29,949 bases of DNA from assembly GCA_035532475.1 (NCBI GenBank), contig DATKQY010000039.1, positions 1 to 29,949 of the forward strand, read 5' to 3'. Made by a program: the position numbers and the translations under genes. The notes under the pieces are model-generated. The model was given only the letters and a program-made list of their open reading frames with translations, ran no database searches and was not told the origin of the DNA. Shown piece after piece: positions 13,285-21,445 of the stretch. Each line of letters begins with the position of its first letter. The first letter of the stretch is position 1. Origin of the DNA: DATKQY01 sp035532475 (GTDB lineage Bacteria > Actinomycetota > Acidimicrobiia > Acidimicrobiales > Bog-793).

Positions 13285-15114
13285 GTCAATCACTCCAGCC
13301 ACCTCCGTCACAACGCGGCGCGCCGGCTGGCGCTGAGCGCCGTCGCGGCATCGGCCGTCGCGGTCCCGGCCGCGCTGCCGGCGTCGGGCGCGCCCAGTCG
13401 CGGCGCGCCCCGCCACGCCGTCTCGGCGGCCCCGGTCGCCACCCTCGACCTGGTCGGACACGGTTGGGGGCCCGGGATCGGCATGGGCCAGTGGGGGGCG
13501 TTCGGCTACGCCGTCCGCTACCACTTCGGCTACGAGCGGATCCTCGACCACTTCTACGGCGGGACCTCCGAGGCGCAGCTGGCCGCCCTCGGCCAGCCCG
13601 TCGACCCGACCTTGCGGGTCGTGATCCTGGAGAACCTGAACCTCAAGACGAACGGCGGCTACGACCCCGTCGTCACCTCCGCCGCCGGCTTCACCGTCGT
13701 CGGGTCGCTCCCGGGCGCCGCGCCCACGCCGGTGACGGCCACCGCGGCGACGTCAGCCACCTCGGCGCCGACCACGGCGGCCCCGCCAGCGAGCTCGATG
13801 ACGTCAGCCACCTCGACGCCGACCACGGCGGCCCCGCCCGCCGGCTCCACGACGACGTCGAGCCCGTCCTCGTCGACCACCTCCAGTTCGACCGCCACGA
13901 GCTTTCCGGCGCCGAGCTCGACCGCGCCGGCGACACCCGCGGCGGTGACGCCGGGGGCGAGCGTGCAAGTCCAAGCAGGCACCGCGGTCGACCTCCGACT
14001 CGGCTCCGACGGCACCTGGAGCGTGTGGGAGGGGGCGTCGTGCACCGCCGCGCGCCGAGCGGTCGCCACCGCTGCCCCCGTGGCCACGGGTCTCGTCGAC
14101 CCCGTGATCGAGCCGGCGACCGCGAGCCCGACGGCGCCGCTCGGCCAGCTGCTCACGCTCTGTCGCCACGACGGGGTCGATGAGGCGCTCCGGGGTCTCG
14201 TGCAGGCCTACGACCTGGGCGGCTTCGAACGGACCCTCAACCTCGTCTCCCTCGAGTCCTACCTCGACGGCGTGGTGCCAGCTGAGGAGTCGGCCGCGTG
14301 GGGCCTTGCGGGCGCCGCCCAAGGATCCCCCCAGGGGGAGCCGTGGGGCTTCCAGTCGCTCGAGGCCCAGGCAGTGGCGGCGCGCTCCTACGCGCTCGCC
14401 TACGGCGCAGCCGGCGGTTGGAACGGCTACGCGGACATCTGCGACTCGTCCTACTGCCAGGCCTACGTCGGCGCGGGGTACGAGCAGCCCGTCACCGACG
14501 CCGCCGTCGCCGACACCACCGGCGAGGTCCGCGTCGCGGCGTCCTCTGCCGGCATCATCTCGGCCCGGTACTCGGCCTCGACCGGCGGGTGGTCGGCGCC
14601 CGGCAGCTTCCCGGCGGTACCGGACCTCGGTGACGCCTGCGTCGCGCGCGACCAGCCGCTCGAGTGCAACCCGAACCACACCTGGCGGGTGGCCGTTCCC
14701 GCGGCGGCTGTCGCGCGCCGCTTCCGCGCCGTCGGCCCCGTGCTCGGCCTTCGGGTCGCCGTCCGCAACCGGCGCGGCTCGCTCGGTGGGCGGGCCTTGG
14801 AGGTGATCGTCACCGGCGAGCGCGGCTCGCGGACCGTGAGCGGCGACACCTTCGCCGCGGCGCTCGGGTTGCGCTCGGACTGGTTCGCCGTCGCCCGGGT
14901 CGTCAGGCGGCCGCGGCGCCCGGCCGCGGTGCCGCCCACGACCGCGAGCTCCCTGCCGCCAGGTGGAACGACGGCACCGACGAGCACGTCGACCTCCGGC
15001 GCGGCGTCAACGACGGTGCCGTCGTCCCTGCCGCCCACGACGGCCCCGCCCACGACGGCCCCGCCCACGACGGGCCCCAAGACGACCTCCACGCCGGCGC
15101 CATCGACGACCTGA
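13285..15114 (+). CDS. Secreted SpoIID/LytB-domain protein with an unusual start
   Basis: This is a cell-wall protein with a SpoIID/LytB domain, a family that includes peptidoglycan lytic transglycosylases. From 13285 it would be 609 residues. A signal-peptide-like stretch (ARRLALSAVAASAVAVPAAL) is followed by GHGWGPGIGMGQWGA (13456-13500), a Ser/Thr/Pro-rich insert (about 13720-13950), then the core domain with NLVSLESYLDGVVPAEE, SLEAQAVAARSYALAY and a Cys-flanked segment, and finally a Thr/Pro-rich tail. No ATG, GTG or TTG exists in frame between the stop at 13258 and the ATG at 13483. That ATG lies inside the conserved GMGQWGA motif and would remove the signal peptide. The start given is therefore inferred from the -10 box spacing. 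A sequencing error, GTG read as GTC, is possible. Confidence 0.8.
   Translation, partial: VNHSSHLRHNAARRLALSAVAASAVAVPAALPASGAPSRGAPRHAVSAAPVATLDLVGHGWGPGIGMGQWGAFGYAVRYHFGYERILDHFYGGTSEAQLAALGQPVDPTLRVVILENLNLKTNGGYDPVVTSAAGFTVVGSLPGAAPTPVTATAATSATSAPTTAAPPASSMTSATSTPTTAAPPAGSTTTSSPSSSTTSSSTATSFPAPSSTAPATPAAVTPGASVQVQAGTAVDLRLGSDGTWSVWEGASCTAARRAVATAAPVATGLVDPVIEPATASPTAPLGQLLTLCRHDGVDEALRGLVQAYDLGGFERTLNLVSLESYLDGVVPAEESAAWGLAGAAQGSPQGEPWGFQSLEAQAVAARSYALAYGAAGGWNGYADICDSSYCQAYVGAGYEQPVTDAAVADTTGEVRVAASSAGIISARYSASTGGWSAPGSFPAVPDLGDACVARDQPLECNPNHTWRVAVPAAAVARRFRAVGPVLGLRVAVRNRRGSLGGRALEVIVTGERGSRTVSGDTFAAALGLRSDWFAVARVVRRPRRPAAVPPTTASSLPPGGTTAPTSTSTSGAASTTVPSSLPPTTAPPTTAPPTTGPKTTSTPAPSTT
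13749..13838 (+). repeat. 51-nt-period direct repeat in the SpoIID-like gene
   Basis: Two 39-nt copies (13749-13787 and 13800-13838) differ at one base and encode the repeated linker TSATSxPTTAAPPA. A second short repeat, CCCACGACGGCCCCG in near-identical tandem copies, encodes the PTTAP tail at 15034-15078. Confidence 0.75.
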
Positions 15115-15150
15115 CGCGCCGCCGCGCGCTGCGGGCGGAGTGCGGACGTC

Positions 15151-16482
15151 TCAGTCGGCGAAGGACTCCCGATCGCTTCGCGCCAGGCCGAGGAGCTCCT
15201 CGCGCGTCGGCGGCATGCCGCTCGCGCCGTCCTGGCGCGCCCGCACGGCGAGCACCTGGTGGATGCTCGTCCGGTTGGCGGCGAAGTTCAGCGCCGAGGC
15301 CGCCATGTAGAGCTGCCAGACTCGTGCCCGCCCCGGACCGACCAGGGCGAGCGCCTCGTCCCAGTTGGCCTCGAGGTTGGCGACCCAGCGACGCAGCGTC
15401 GTCGCGTAGTGCTCGCGCAGGCACTCGACGTCGCGGGCCTCGAGGCCGCAGGCCTGCATGGCGCTCACCACCGAGCCCACCTCGTGGAGCTCGCCGTCGG
15501 GGAACACGTAGCGCTCGATGAACGACCTCCGCTTGAAGGCGGCGCGTCCTTCCTGGCCGGGCGGGCGCGAGATGGCGTGGTTCAGGACGCGCCCCTCCTC
15601 ACGCATGAGGGACCGCAAGGCCCCGAAGTACTCGCCCAGGCGGTCGAGCCCGACGTGCTCGAACATCCCGATCGACGAGATGGCGTCATAGGGCCCGTCG
15701 CCGACGTCACGGTAGTCCTGGACGCGGATCTCCACCTGGTCGGTGAGGCCGGCGGCGGCGATGCGCTCGGCGGCGAGCCGGGCCTGTTGCCTCGAGATGG
15801 TGACGCCGACGGCCCGGACGCCGTAGTGCTCGGCGGCGTGGAGGACCATCCCGCCCCAGCCGCATCCGACGTCGAGGAGGCGCATGCCGGGCGCGAGCCC
15901 GAGCTTGCGGCAGATGAGGTCGTACTTCGCCCGCTGGGCGTCGTCGAGCGACATGCGCTCCGACCGGAACAGGGCGCACGAGTACGTCATCGTCTCGCCG
16001 AGCACGAGGCGGTAGAAGTCGTTCGAGATGTCGTAGTGGTGCGAGATCGCCGCTGCGTCACGCGCCTTTGAGTGGCGGCCGCCGGCGAGGCGCACCTCCT
16101 CGGGAGGGGGCGGGGGCGGCGGGCCGAGCGCGCCGAGGCGCCGGGTCGCTGCGGCCAGCCTGAGCCGCTCGGTGCCGCCGACCCGGACGTGGACGTCGCC
16201 CCCCGAGCCGCCCAGCTGCTCGCGAAGCCCGAGCGCGGCGTAGATGTCGCCTTCGAGCTCGAGCTCGCCGCTGACGAACGCCCGGGCCAGGCCGAGCTCA
16301 CCGGGCGACCAGAGCAGATAGCGCAGGGCGAGCGGCGAGCGCAGCACGAGGACGGCGTCGCCGTCGGTCGGACCGAGGGTGCTGCCGTCCCAGAAGCGCA
16401 GGCCGACCGGCGGCGCGTCGCCGATCAACGCGGCGACGAAGCCGCGGATCTCCTCCGCCACCGAGCGGTTCCGGTGCGTCAT
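15151..16482 (-). CDS. Cyclopropane-fatty-acyl-phospholipid synthase family SAM methyltransferase
   Basis: Enzymes of this family use S-adenosylmethionine to methylate or cyclopropanate unsaturated acyl chains of membrane phospholipids. The 443-residue length fits the family. An N-terminal domain (1-~115) is followed by a 7-Pro run (121-127) and the catalytic domain. That domain has HHYDISNDFYRLVLG (148-162), MTYSCALF (165-172), the SAM site LDVGCGWGGMVLH (203-215), and SIGMFEHVG (270-278) with the conserved Glu275. The C-terminal region SALNFAANRTSIHQVLA is typical. Some relatives instead make mycolic, tuberculostearic or other methyl-branched lipids. An alternative GTG at 16488 would fit a leaderless start. 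It is convergent with the SpoIID-like gene. Confidence 0.92.
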   Translation of the reverse strand: MTHRNRSVAEEIRGFVAALIGDAPPVGLRFWDGSTLGPTDGDAVLVLRSPLALRYLLWSPGELGLARAFVSGELELEGDIYAALGLREQLGGSGGDVHVRVGGTERLRLAAATRRLGALGPPPPPPPEEVRLAGGRHSKARDAAAISHHYDISNDFYRLVLGETMTYSCALFRSERMSLDDAQRAKYDLICRKLGLAPGMRLLDVGCGWGGMVLHAAEHYGVRAVGVTISRQQARLAAERIAAAGLTDQVEIRVQDYRDVGDGPYDAISSIGMFEHVGLDRLGEYFGALRSLMREEGRVLNHAISRPPGQEGRAAFKRRSFIERYVFPDGELHEVGSVVSAMQACGLEARDVECLREHYATTLRRWVANLEANWDEALALVGPGRARVWQLYMAASALNFAANRTSIHQVLAVRARQDGASGMPPTREELLGLARSDRESFAD

Positions 16483-16495
16483 TCCCACCCCCGCG

Positions 16496-16501
16496 TCGTT
16501 A
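16496..16501 (-). promoter_or_regulatory. Possible -10 box of the cfa-like gene
   Basis: TAACGA on the minus strand ends 7 nt before an in-frame GTG at 16488, two codons upstream of the annotated ATG. If it is the promoter, the transcript is leaderless from GTG. Confidence 0.25.
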
Positions 16502-16587
16502 CCCCGGACATGCGGGCAGGAATCCCGAGCTCCCGCCCCCGGCTCCTGACTAGATGCGTGGAGCTTACCGACGGTGCCGCGCGGCCG

Positions 16588-16599
16588 GTCGACCGGTCG
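16588..16599. promoter_or_regulatory. Palindrome shared with the 13245 site
   Basis: This second copy of GTCGACCGGTCG, embedded in a longer run of overlapping CCGGTC palindromes, lies in the divergent gap between the cfa-like gene and the membrane protein gene. Confidence 0.25.
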
Positions 16600-16677
16600 C
16601 GTCGTGCGGGCCGCGCCCGACCCGGGGATCCTGCCCATGTTGCGGTCGGGTGACGATCAGTTGACCCTCGGCGACGG

Positions 16678-16683
16678 TACGCT
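16678..16683 (+). promoter_or_regulatory. Putative -10 box of the membrane protein gene (leaderless)
   Basis: TACGCT ends 5 nt before the GTG start, and there is no Shine-Dalgarno sequence. A TTGACC 11 bp upstream is too close to serve as a normal -35. Confidence 0.35.
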
Positions 16684-16688
16684 GCGCC

Positions 16689-17894
16689 GTGTCTTCGATC
16701 GCGGCAGGCGGTCGCTTATGGCGCTCCAGGTGGTGGCGCGTCGGTCGTTTCGCGCTGGGCCTCGGTCTCGCCGCGTTGGCCTTCCTGGTCCTAAACGGTC
16801 AGCGGGACGAGCTCGTGGGCGCCTCGAACGAGCTCGCCCACCTGCGCATCGGCTGGGTGCTCGTCGGCATCGGCTCCGAGGTCGCCTCGTTCGCGTGCTT
16901 CGGAGCCCTGCAACGTCGCCTGCTGGGCTGTGGCGACGTCAAGGTGGGGCTGCCGTTCATGACGGCGCTCAGCCTTGCGGCGGGGGCCATCGCCAACTCG
17001 GTCCCCGCCGGACCGGCCGTCTCGAGCATCTACGCCTTCCGCCAGTACCGGCGGCGGGGAGCCGACGACGCGCTCGCCGGGTGGACCCTGCTCGCGACGC
17101 TGATGTGCGCGGCGCTCGGGCTCGGTCTCGTCGCGACCGCCGGTGTGGTCGTCGCGGCGCGCGAGAGCGCGACCTACGACCTCGTCGGCGTGATCCTCGG
17201 GGTGCTCGCCGTCACGGTGGTGGCCGACGCGGTGGTCTGGCAGCGCCGCTGGCTGGCGCGCGTCGCGATCGCCGCGCTGCAGCTCTGTCGCCGGCTGACC
17301 GGCCGGCCGCGCCGGCACGGCGTGGAGATCGTCGAGGAGCTCCTCTCGCGGCTGACCTCGGTGCGCATCGGCTGGCGCGACATGGTGGCGACGCTGGCGG
17401 CCGGGCTCGGCAACTGGGTGTTCGACTGCGCCTGCCTCGTGTGCAGCTTCCTCGCCATCGGCGCGCCGGTCCCCTGGAGGGGGCTGCTCCTCGCCTACGG
17501 CGCCGGCCAGCTCGCCGCGAACCTGCCGATCACCCCGGGGGGGCTCGGCGTCGTGGAGGGCAGCCTCACCATCGCGCTCGTCGCCTTCGGCGGCGCGGAG
17601 CTCTCGACGGTGGCGGCCGTGCTCGTCTACCGGATCATCAGCTTCTGGGGCTACCTGCCCGTCGGCTGGCTGACCTGGGCCGGGATCACCCTGACGAACC
17701 GGTACGCCGACCGCAAGGCGGCGGCAGCCGCGGGTCAGGTGCCGCCCCTGCTCGGTCCGGCGATCGTGGTCGCATCCGCCGCAGGGGCACCGCCGCCCGC
17801 GGCGTCTGGGGACGCGCGCCTCCAGGCCCCCGGCGGCGTCCGCTTCGGCGGGCTCACGTCCGATTCATCCGAGCCGGAGGCGATCGGCGGATGA
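16689..17894 (+). CDS. Lysyl-phosphatidylglycerol-synthase transmembrane (flippase-like, UPF0104) family protein
   Basis: This 401-residue integral membrane protein has about eight hydrophobic segments. The family corresponds to the membrane half of MprF, which flips aminoacylated lipids, and to YbhN/AglD-type proteins. Diagnostic motifs are NSVPAGPAVSSIYAFRQY (103-120, with a basic loop RRRG after it) and NLPITPGGLGVVEGSL near the C-terminal third. No aminoacyl-transferase domain is attached, so it could act as a stand-alone lipid flippase or in glycolipid handling. The last ~45 residues are a soluble, Ala/Pro-rich tail. Its stop overlaps the lipoprotein ATG (ATGA), so the two form an operon. 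Which lipid it handles is not shown by the sequence. Confidence 0.85.
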   Translation: MSSIAAGGRLWRSRWWRVGRFALGLGLAALAFLVLNGQRDELVGASNELAHLRIGWVLVGIGSEVASFACFGALQRRLLGCGDVKVGLPFMTALSLAAGAIANSVPAGPAVSSIYAFRQYRRRGADDALAGWTLLATLMCAALGLGLVATAGVVVAARESATYDLVGVILGVLAVTVVADAVVWQRRWLARVAIAALQLCRRLTGRPRRHGVEIVEELLSRLTSVRIGWRDMVATLAAGLGNWVFDCACLVCSFLAIGAPVPWRGLLLAYGAGQLAANLPITPGGLGVVEGSLTIALVAFGGAELSTVAAVLVYRIISFWGYLPVGWLTWAGITLTNRYADRKAAAAAGQVPPLLGPAIVVASAAGAPPPAASGDARLQAPGGVRFGGLTSDSSEPEAIGG

Positions 17895-18379
17895 GGCCGC
17901 GTGCGCGCCGCTCCGGGCTCCGGCGGGGCGGACCCCTCGGCGCACTCGCGCTGGCGATCACCGCCGGCGCCGGCGGGATCCTCCTCGGGGCGTGCACCTC
18001 GCCGCGAAACGCCCTCGGTCCGAGCGAGAGCCCGTGCTTTCGGGTCCTCGCGAGAGCGAGCGCCGCGGTGCACCACGAGGGCCGGTACGCGGGCGTGCGC
18101 TACCTGAGCGTCGCCGAGCTCGCCCGGGCGCTCGAACGGAGCCGCCCGCAGCTGGTCGACGTGCCGCCGGCCGTCACGAAGTCCCGCGAAGGGGTATGCG
18201 TCGTCGCCTACACGGGCAGCTTCACGAGCCAGTACGTGGAGGCCGGATGGTCCGTCGACTCGCCGCACGGACGCTACGCGGTCGTGGTCGTGAGCGTCAC
18301 CGGCGAGCGGGTCATCGCGACGATCGTGCTCCAGCACGCGCCCGTCCGCTTCACCCGGCTCTTCCCCGTCGTGCGCTGA
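17891..18379 (+). CDS. Predicted lipoprotein of unknown function
   Basis: This 162-residue protein has a basic N-terminus (RPRARRSGLRRG), a hydrophobic core (ALALAITAGAGGILL) and lipobox LLGAC with the lipidation Cys at residue 35. The exported part is a small alpha/beta-like domain containing GVCVVAYTGSFTSQYVEAGW and a hydrophobic strand YAVVVVSVTGERVIATIVL. I recognise no named family. It overlaps the preceding membrane-protein gene by ATGA and converges on typA. It probably acts at the outer face of the membrane, perhaps with its operon partner. Confidence 0.75.
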   Translation: MRPRARRSGLRRGGPLGALALAITAGAGGILLGACTSPRNALGPSESPCFRVLARASAAVHHEGRYAGVRYLSVAELARALERSRPQLVDVPPAVTKSREGVCVVAYTGSFTSQYVEAGWSVDSPHGRYAVVVVSVTGERVIATIVLQHAPVRFTRLFPVVR

Positions 18380-18417
18380 CGAGCCCCGACCGCGTAGCGC
18401 GGCCCTGGTGCCGGCGC

Positions 18418-20274
18418 TCAGGACTCGGCGGCCCGTCGCTCCCTTGAGCGGCTGCGCGCCCGGTCGGACTGCGCGAGCACGACCTTGCGCAGGCGCACGC
18501 TGTTCGGGGTGACCTCCACGCACTCGCTCTCGTCGGCGTGCTCGAGCGCCTGCTCCAAGGTGAGCTGGCGGTGGGGGGTGAGCCGCACGAGCTCGTCCGC
18601 GGTGGACGACCGCATGTTCGTGAGCTTCTTCTCTTTGGTCGGGTTGACGTCCATGTCCTCGGTGCGCGAGCTCTCGCCGACGATCATGCCCTCGTAGACC
18701 TCTTCGCCCGGGCCGATGAACATCGTCCCGCGCTCGCCGAGCGCCGAGAGTGCGTACGCCGTCGTCAGGCCCGAGCGGTCGGCGACCATGCTCCCCGTCG
18801 AGCGCGTCCGGATCTCGCCCTGCCAGACCTCGTAGCGCTCGAAGGCGTGGTGGAGCTGGGCGGTGCCTCGGGTCTGGGTGAGCAGCTCGCCGCGCACGCC
18901 GATCAGGCCCCGTGCCGGCACGACGTGCTCCAGCCGGACCCAGCCGGTGCCGTGGTGGATGATCTTCTCGACCCGGGCCTTGCGCTTCGCGAGCAGCTGG
19001 GTGACCGTGCCGAGGTGCTCCTCGGGCACCTCGATCGAGAGGCGCTCGATCGGCTCGCAAAGCACCCCGTCGATGGTCCTCGTCAGCACCTCCGGCTTGC
19101 CGACGGTGAGCTCGAAGCCCTCGCGCCGCATCATCTCGACGAGGACGGCGAGGGCCAGCTCACCGCGCCCTTGTACCTCGAAGGTGTCGGCGCGGCCCGT
19201 CGGCAGCACCCGGATGGCGACGTTGCCGAGCACCTCGGCGTCGAGCCGGCCGCGCAGCTGGCGAGCGGTCAGCTTCGTGCCCTCACGCCCGGCGAGCGGG
19301 GCGGTGTTGATCCCGATGGTCATCGACAGGCTCGGCTCGTCGACGTGGAGCACCGGGAGCGCGACCGGGTCCACCGCGTCGGCCAGGGTCTCGCCGACGG
19401 TGATCTCGTCGATCCCGGCCACCGCGACGAGCTCGCCCGGGCCGGCCTCTTCGGTCGCCACCCGCTCGAGGCCCTCGGCGACGAGGAGCTCGACGCAGCG
19501 GGCGCGCTCGACCGACCCGTCGCGGCGGCACCACGCAAGCTGCTGGCCACGACGGATGGTCCCCTCGACGACCCGGCAGAGGGCGAGCCGGCCGAGGTAG
19601 GGCGAGGCGTCCAGGTTCGTCACGAGCGCCTGGAGGGGCCGGCCCTCGGTGTAGCTCGGCGCCGGGAGGTACTCGAAGAGCGCCTCCACGAGCGGCGCCA
19701 GGCTGCCGCCCTCGGGGGCGGACGCGACGGTGCCGGAGGGCTGCTCGGCGTGCACCCAGCCGTCCCGGGCGCTGCCGAAGAGGAAGGGGATGTCGAGCTG
19801 GGACTCGGGCGCGTCGAGGTCGAAGAAGAGCTCGAGCGTCTCGTCGATGACCTCCGCGATCCGCGCGTCGGCGCGGTCGACCTTGTTGATGACCGGGATC
19901 ACGGGCAAGCCGGCCTCGAACGCCTTGCGCAGCACGAAGCGGGTCTGAGGGCGAGGGCCCTCCGCGGCGTCCACGAGCAGCATCGCCCCGTCGACCATCG
20001 CGAGGGCCCGCTCCACCTCGCCGCCGAAGTCGGCGTGGCCCGGCGTGTCGACGATGTTCAGCCTGCGGTCGCCGAAACGGAAGGCGGCCTGCTTCGCGAG
20101 GATCGTGATGCCCTTCTCCCGTTCGAGGTCCATCGAGTCGAGCACCCGGTCCGGCACCTCTTCGCGGGCGTGGAAGGTCCCGGCCTGGCGCAGCATCGCG
20201 TCGACGAGCGTGGTCTTGCCGTGATCGACGTGGGCGATGATGGCCACGTTCCTCAGCTCGTCTCTCGTCGGCAT
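18418..20274 (-). CDS. typA: Translational GTPase TypA/BipA
   Basis: TypA is an EF-G-like ribosome-binding GTPase that helps ribosome assembly and stress adaptation. The 618-residue length is standard. GTPase motifs are AHVDHGKTT (14-22), EREKGITI (51-58), DTPGH (76-80) and NKVD (130-133). EF-G-type domains follow, and the C-terminal part contains the family signature FERYEVWQGEIRTRSTG and the GLTTAYALSALGERGTMFIG stretch. The start is the ATG at MPTRDELRNVAII, preceded by AGGAGA with a 9-nt spacer; further in-frame sequence upstream is non-coding. The tail is unusually Arg/Ser-rich (RARSRSRERRAAES). It is divergent from pafB. Confidence 0.95.
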   Translation of the reverse strand: MPTRDELRNVAIIAHVDHGKTTLVDAMLRQAGTFHAREEVPDRVLDSMDLEREKGITILAKQAAFRFGDRRLNIVDTPGHADFGGEVERALAMVDGAMLLVDAAEGPRPQTRFVLRKAFEAGLPVIPVINKVDRADARIAEVIDETLELFFDLDAPESQLDIPFLFGSARDGWVHAEQPSGTVASAPEGGSLAPLVEALFEYLPAPSYTEGRPLQALVTNLDASPYLGRLALCRVVEGTIRRGQQLAWCRRDGSVERARCVELLVAEGLERVATEEAGPGELVAVAGIDEITVGETLADAVDPVALPVLHVDEPSLSMTIGINTAPLAGREGTKLTARQLRGRLDAEVLGNVAIRVLPTGRADTFEVQGRGELALAVLVEMMRREGFELTVGKPEVLTRTIDGVLCEPIERLSIEVPEEHLGTVTQLLAKRKARVEKIIHHGTGWVRLEHVVPARGLIGVRGELLTQTRGTAQLHHAFERYEVWQGEIRTRSTGSMVADRSGLTTAYALSALGERGTMFIGPGEEVYEGMIVGESSRTEDMDVNPTKEKKLTNMRSSTADELVRLTPHRQLTLEQALEHADESECVEVTPNSVRLRKVVLAQSDRARSRSRERRAAES

Positions 20275-20430
20275 CTCGTTCGTTCTCCTGTGCTTCGCTT
20301 CGTCGCCGCCCGGCACGCCGGCGGTCCTGGCGCCCGCGCGGCCCGGGCGAGGCCGCCCGGTGGACGGCGCCCGCCCGCCGTTCGGGGCTCCCTGGCGTGC
20401 CAGGGGTATGTCGGCCGTGCCGGCGCCGCT

Positions 20431-20436
20431 TAGATT
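20431..20436 (+). promoter_or_regulatory. Putative -10 box of pafB (leaderless)
   Basis: TAGATT ends 7 nt before the pafB ATG and no Shine-Dalgarno sequence precedes it, so transcription probably begins on the start codon. Confidence 0.5.
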
Positions 20437-20443
20437 GCTCGCG

Positions 20444-21445
20444 ATGGCGTCGCGGCCGAGCAGGCTCGAGCGGATCACCAACTTGTTCCTTGCCCTGCTG
20501 GACACGCCGCGCCCGCTCTCGCTACGCGAGATCGGCGTTGCCGTCGCAGGCTATCCGTCCGAGCCCGGCGCCCTTCGCCAAGCCTTCGAGCGCGATAAGC
20601 GCACGCTGCGCGAAGAAGGGATCCCCGTCGCCGTCGAACGGATCGACGGCGAGGAGCAGGTCGGCTACCGCATCTTACCGGAGCAGTACTACCTACCGGA
20701 CCTGGGGCTGTCCACCGAGGAGCAGGAGGCGCTCGCGTTCGCGCTCGCGGCGGTCCGACTGGAGGGAGGCGTCGGGCGGAGCGCGCTCGCCAAGCTCGGG
20801 CCTCCGGCGATGCCGGACCTCCCGCCGGTCGCGGTGCTGCCGGCGCTGCCGGCGCTCGGCGCGCTCCAGCAGGCCGTGCGCACCCGTGCCGTCGTGTCGT
20901 TCGCCTACCGGGGCCGGCGGCGGGCCGTCGAGGGGTACGGCCTGGTGTTCCGCCGTGGCGCGTGGTACTTCGTCGGTCGCGACGAGCACGCCGGCGAGCG
21001 CGGGGAGCTGCGCACGTTCCGGGTCGACCGGCTGGAGGACGAGCCACAGCTCGGGGATCCGGGCGCCTACGAGCCGCCCCCCGACTTCGACGCGGCGGCC
21101 GAGCTGCGCTTCGCGCCGTGGGCGCCGGGTCCGGCCGGCGCCGGTGACGCCCGCGGGGTCGACGGGTCGGGGGACGCCGCCGAGGTGCTCGTCGACGTCG
21201 ACGTGCGCGAGGCCCGCAGCGCGATCGCCCTCGCGGGGGACGCCGCGGTCGTCCGGCGCGACCCGGACGGGTCGGTCCGGCTGCGCTTTCGCGTCGGGGA
21301 CGAGGAGGCTTTCGTCTCCTGGGTCGTTGGCAACGGCGACGCCGTCGAGCTGGTGGAGCCGACGAGGCTGCGCTCCCTCGTCGTCGAGCGCCTAAGGGCC
21401 GCCGCGCAGCCCCAGGAGGCCGCAGGGCCGTCGGAGACGCCGTGA
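20444..21445 (+). CDS. pafB: WYL-domain transcriptional regulator, PafB-like
   Basis: PafB and PafC together form a transcription activator that controls the LexA-independent DNA-damage response in actinobacteria. This 333-residue protein has an N-terminal winged-helix region (RLERITNLFLALLDTPRPLS, then AFERDKRTLREEGIP) and a WYL domain with VVSFAYRGRRRAVEGYGLVFRRGAWYFVG split over two strands, followed by RTFRVDRLE and a C-terminal extension. The ATG is chosen by the leaderless -10 box and by homology; an upstream ATG would add 69 residues of Pro/Arg-rich noise. It is coupled to pafC by GTGA. The proteasome ligase gene pafA, often adjacent in actinobacteria, is not in the window. Confidence 0.88.
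   Translation: MASRPSRLERITNLFLALLDTPRPLSLREIGVAVAGYPSEPGALRQAFERDKRTLREEGIPVAVERIDGEEQVGYRILPEQYYLPDLGLSTEEQEALAFALAAVRLEGGVGRSALAKLGPPAMPDLPPVAVLPALPALGALQQAVRTRAVVSFAYRGRRRAVEGYGLVFRRGAWYFVGRDEHAGERGELRTFRVDRLEDEPQLGDPGAYEPPPDFDAAAELRFAPWAPGPAGAGDARGVDGSGDAAEVLVDVDVREARSAIALAGDAAVVRRDPDGSVRLRFRVGDEEAFVSWVVGNGDAVELVEPTRLRSLVVERLRAAAQPQEAAGPSETP

Noticed and set aside
11821..13551. 576-codon open frame on the minus strand
   Set aside because: Antisense to the small helical protein and the GT4 gene; low-complexity Arg/Asp/Val composition and no domain.
13741..13838. Direct repeats as a CRISPR array
   Set aside because: Only two copies, in frame inside a coding linker, with no unique spacers and no cas genes.
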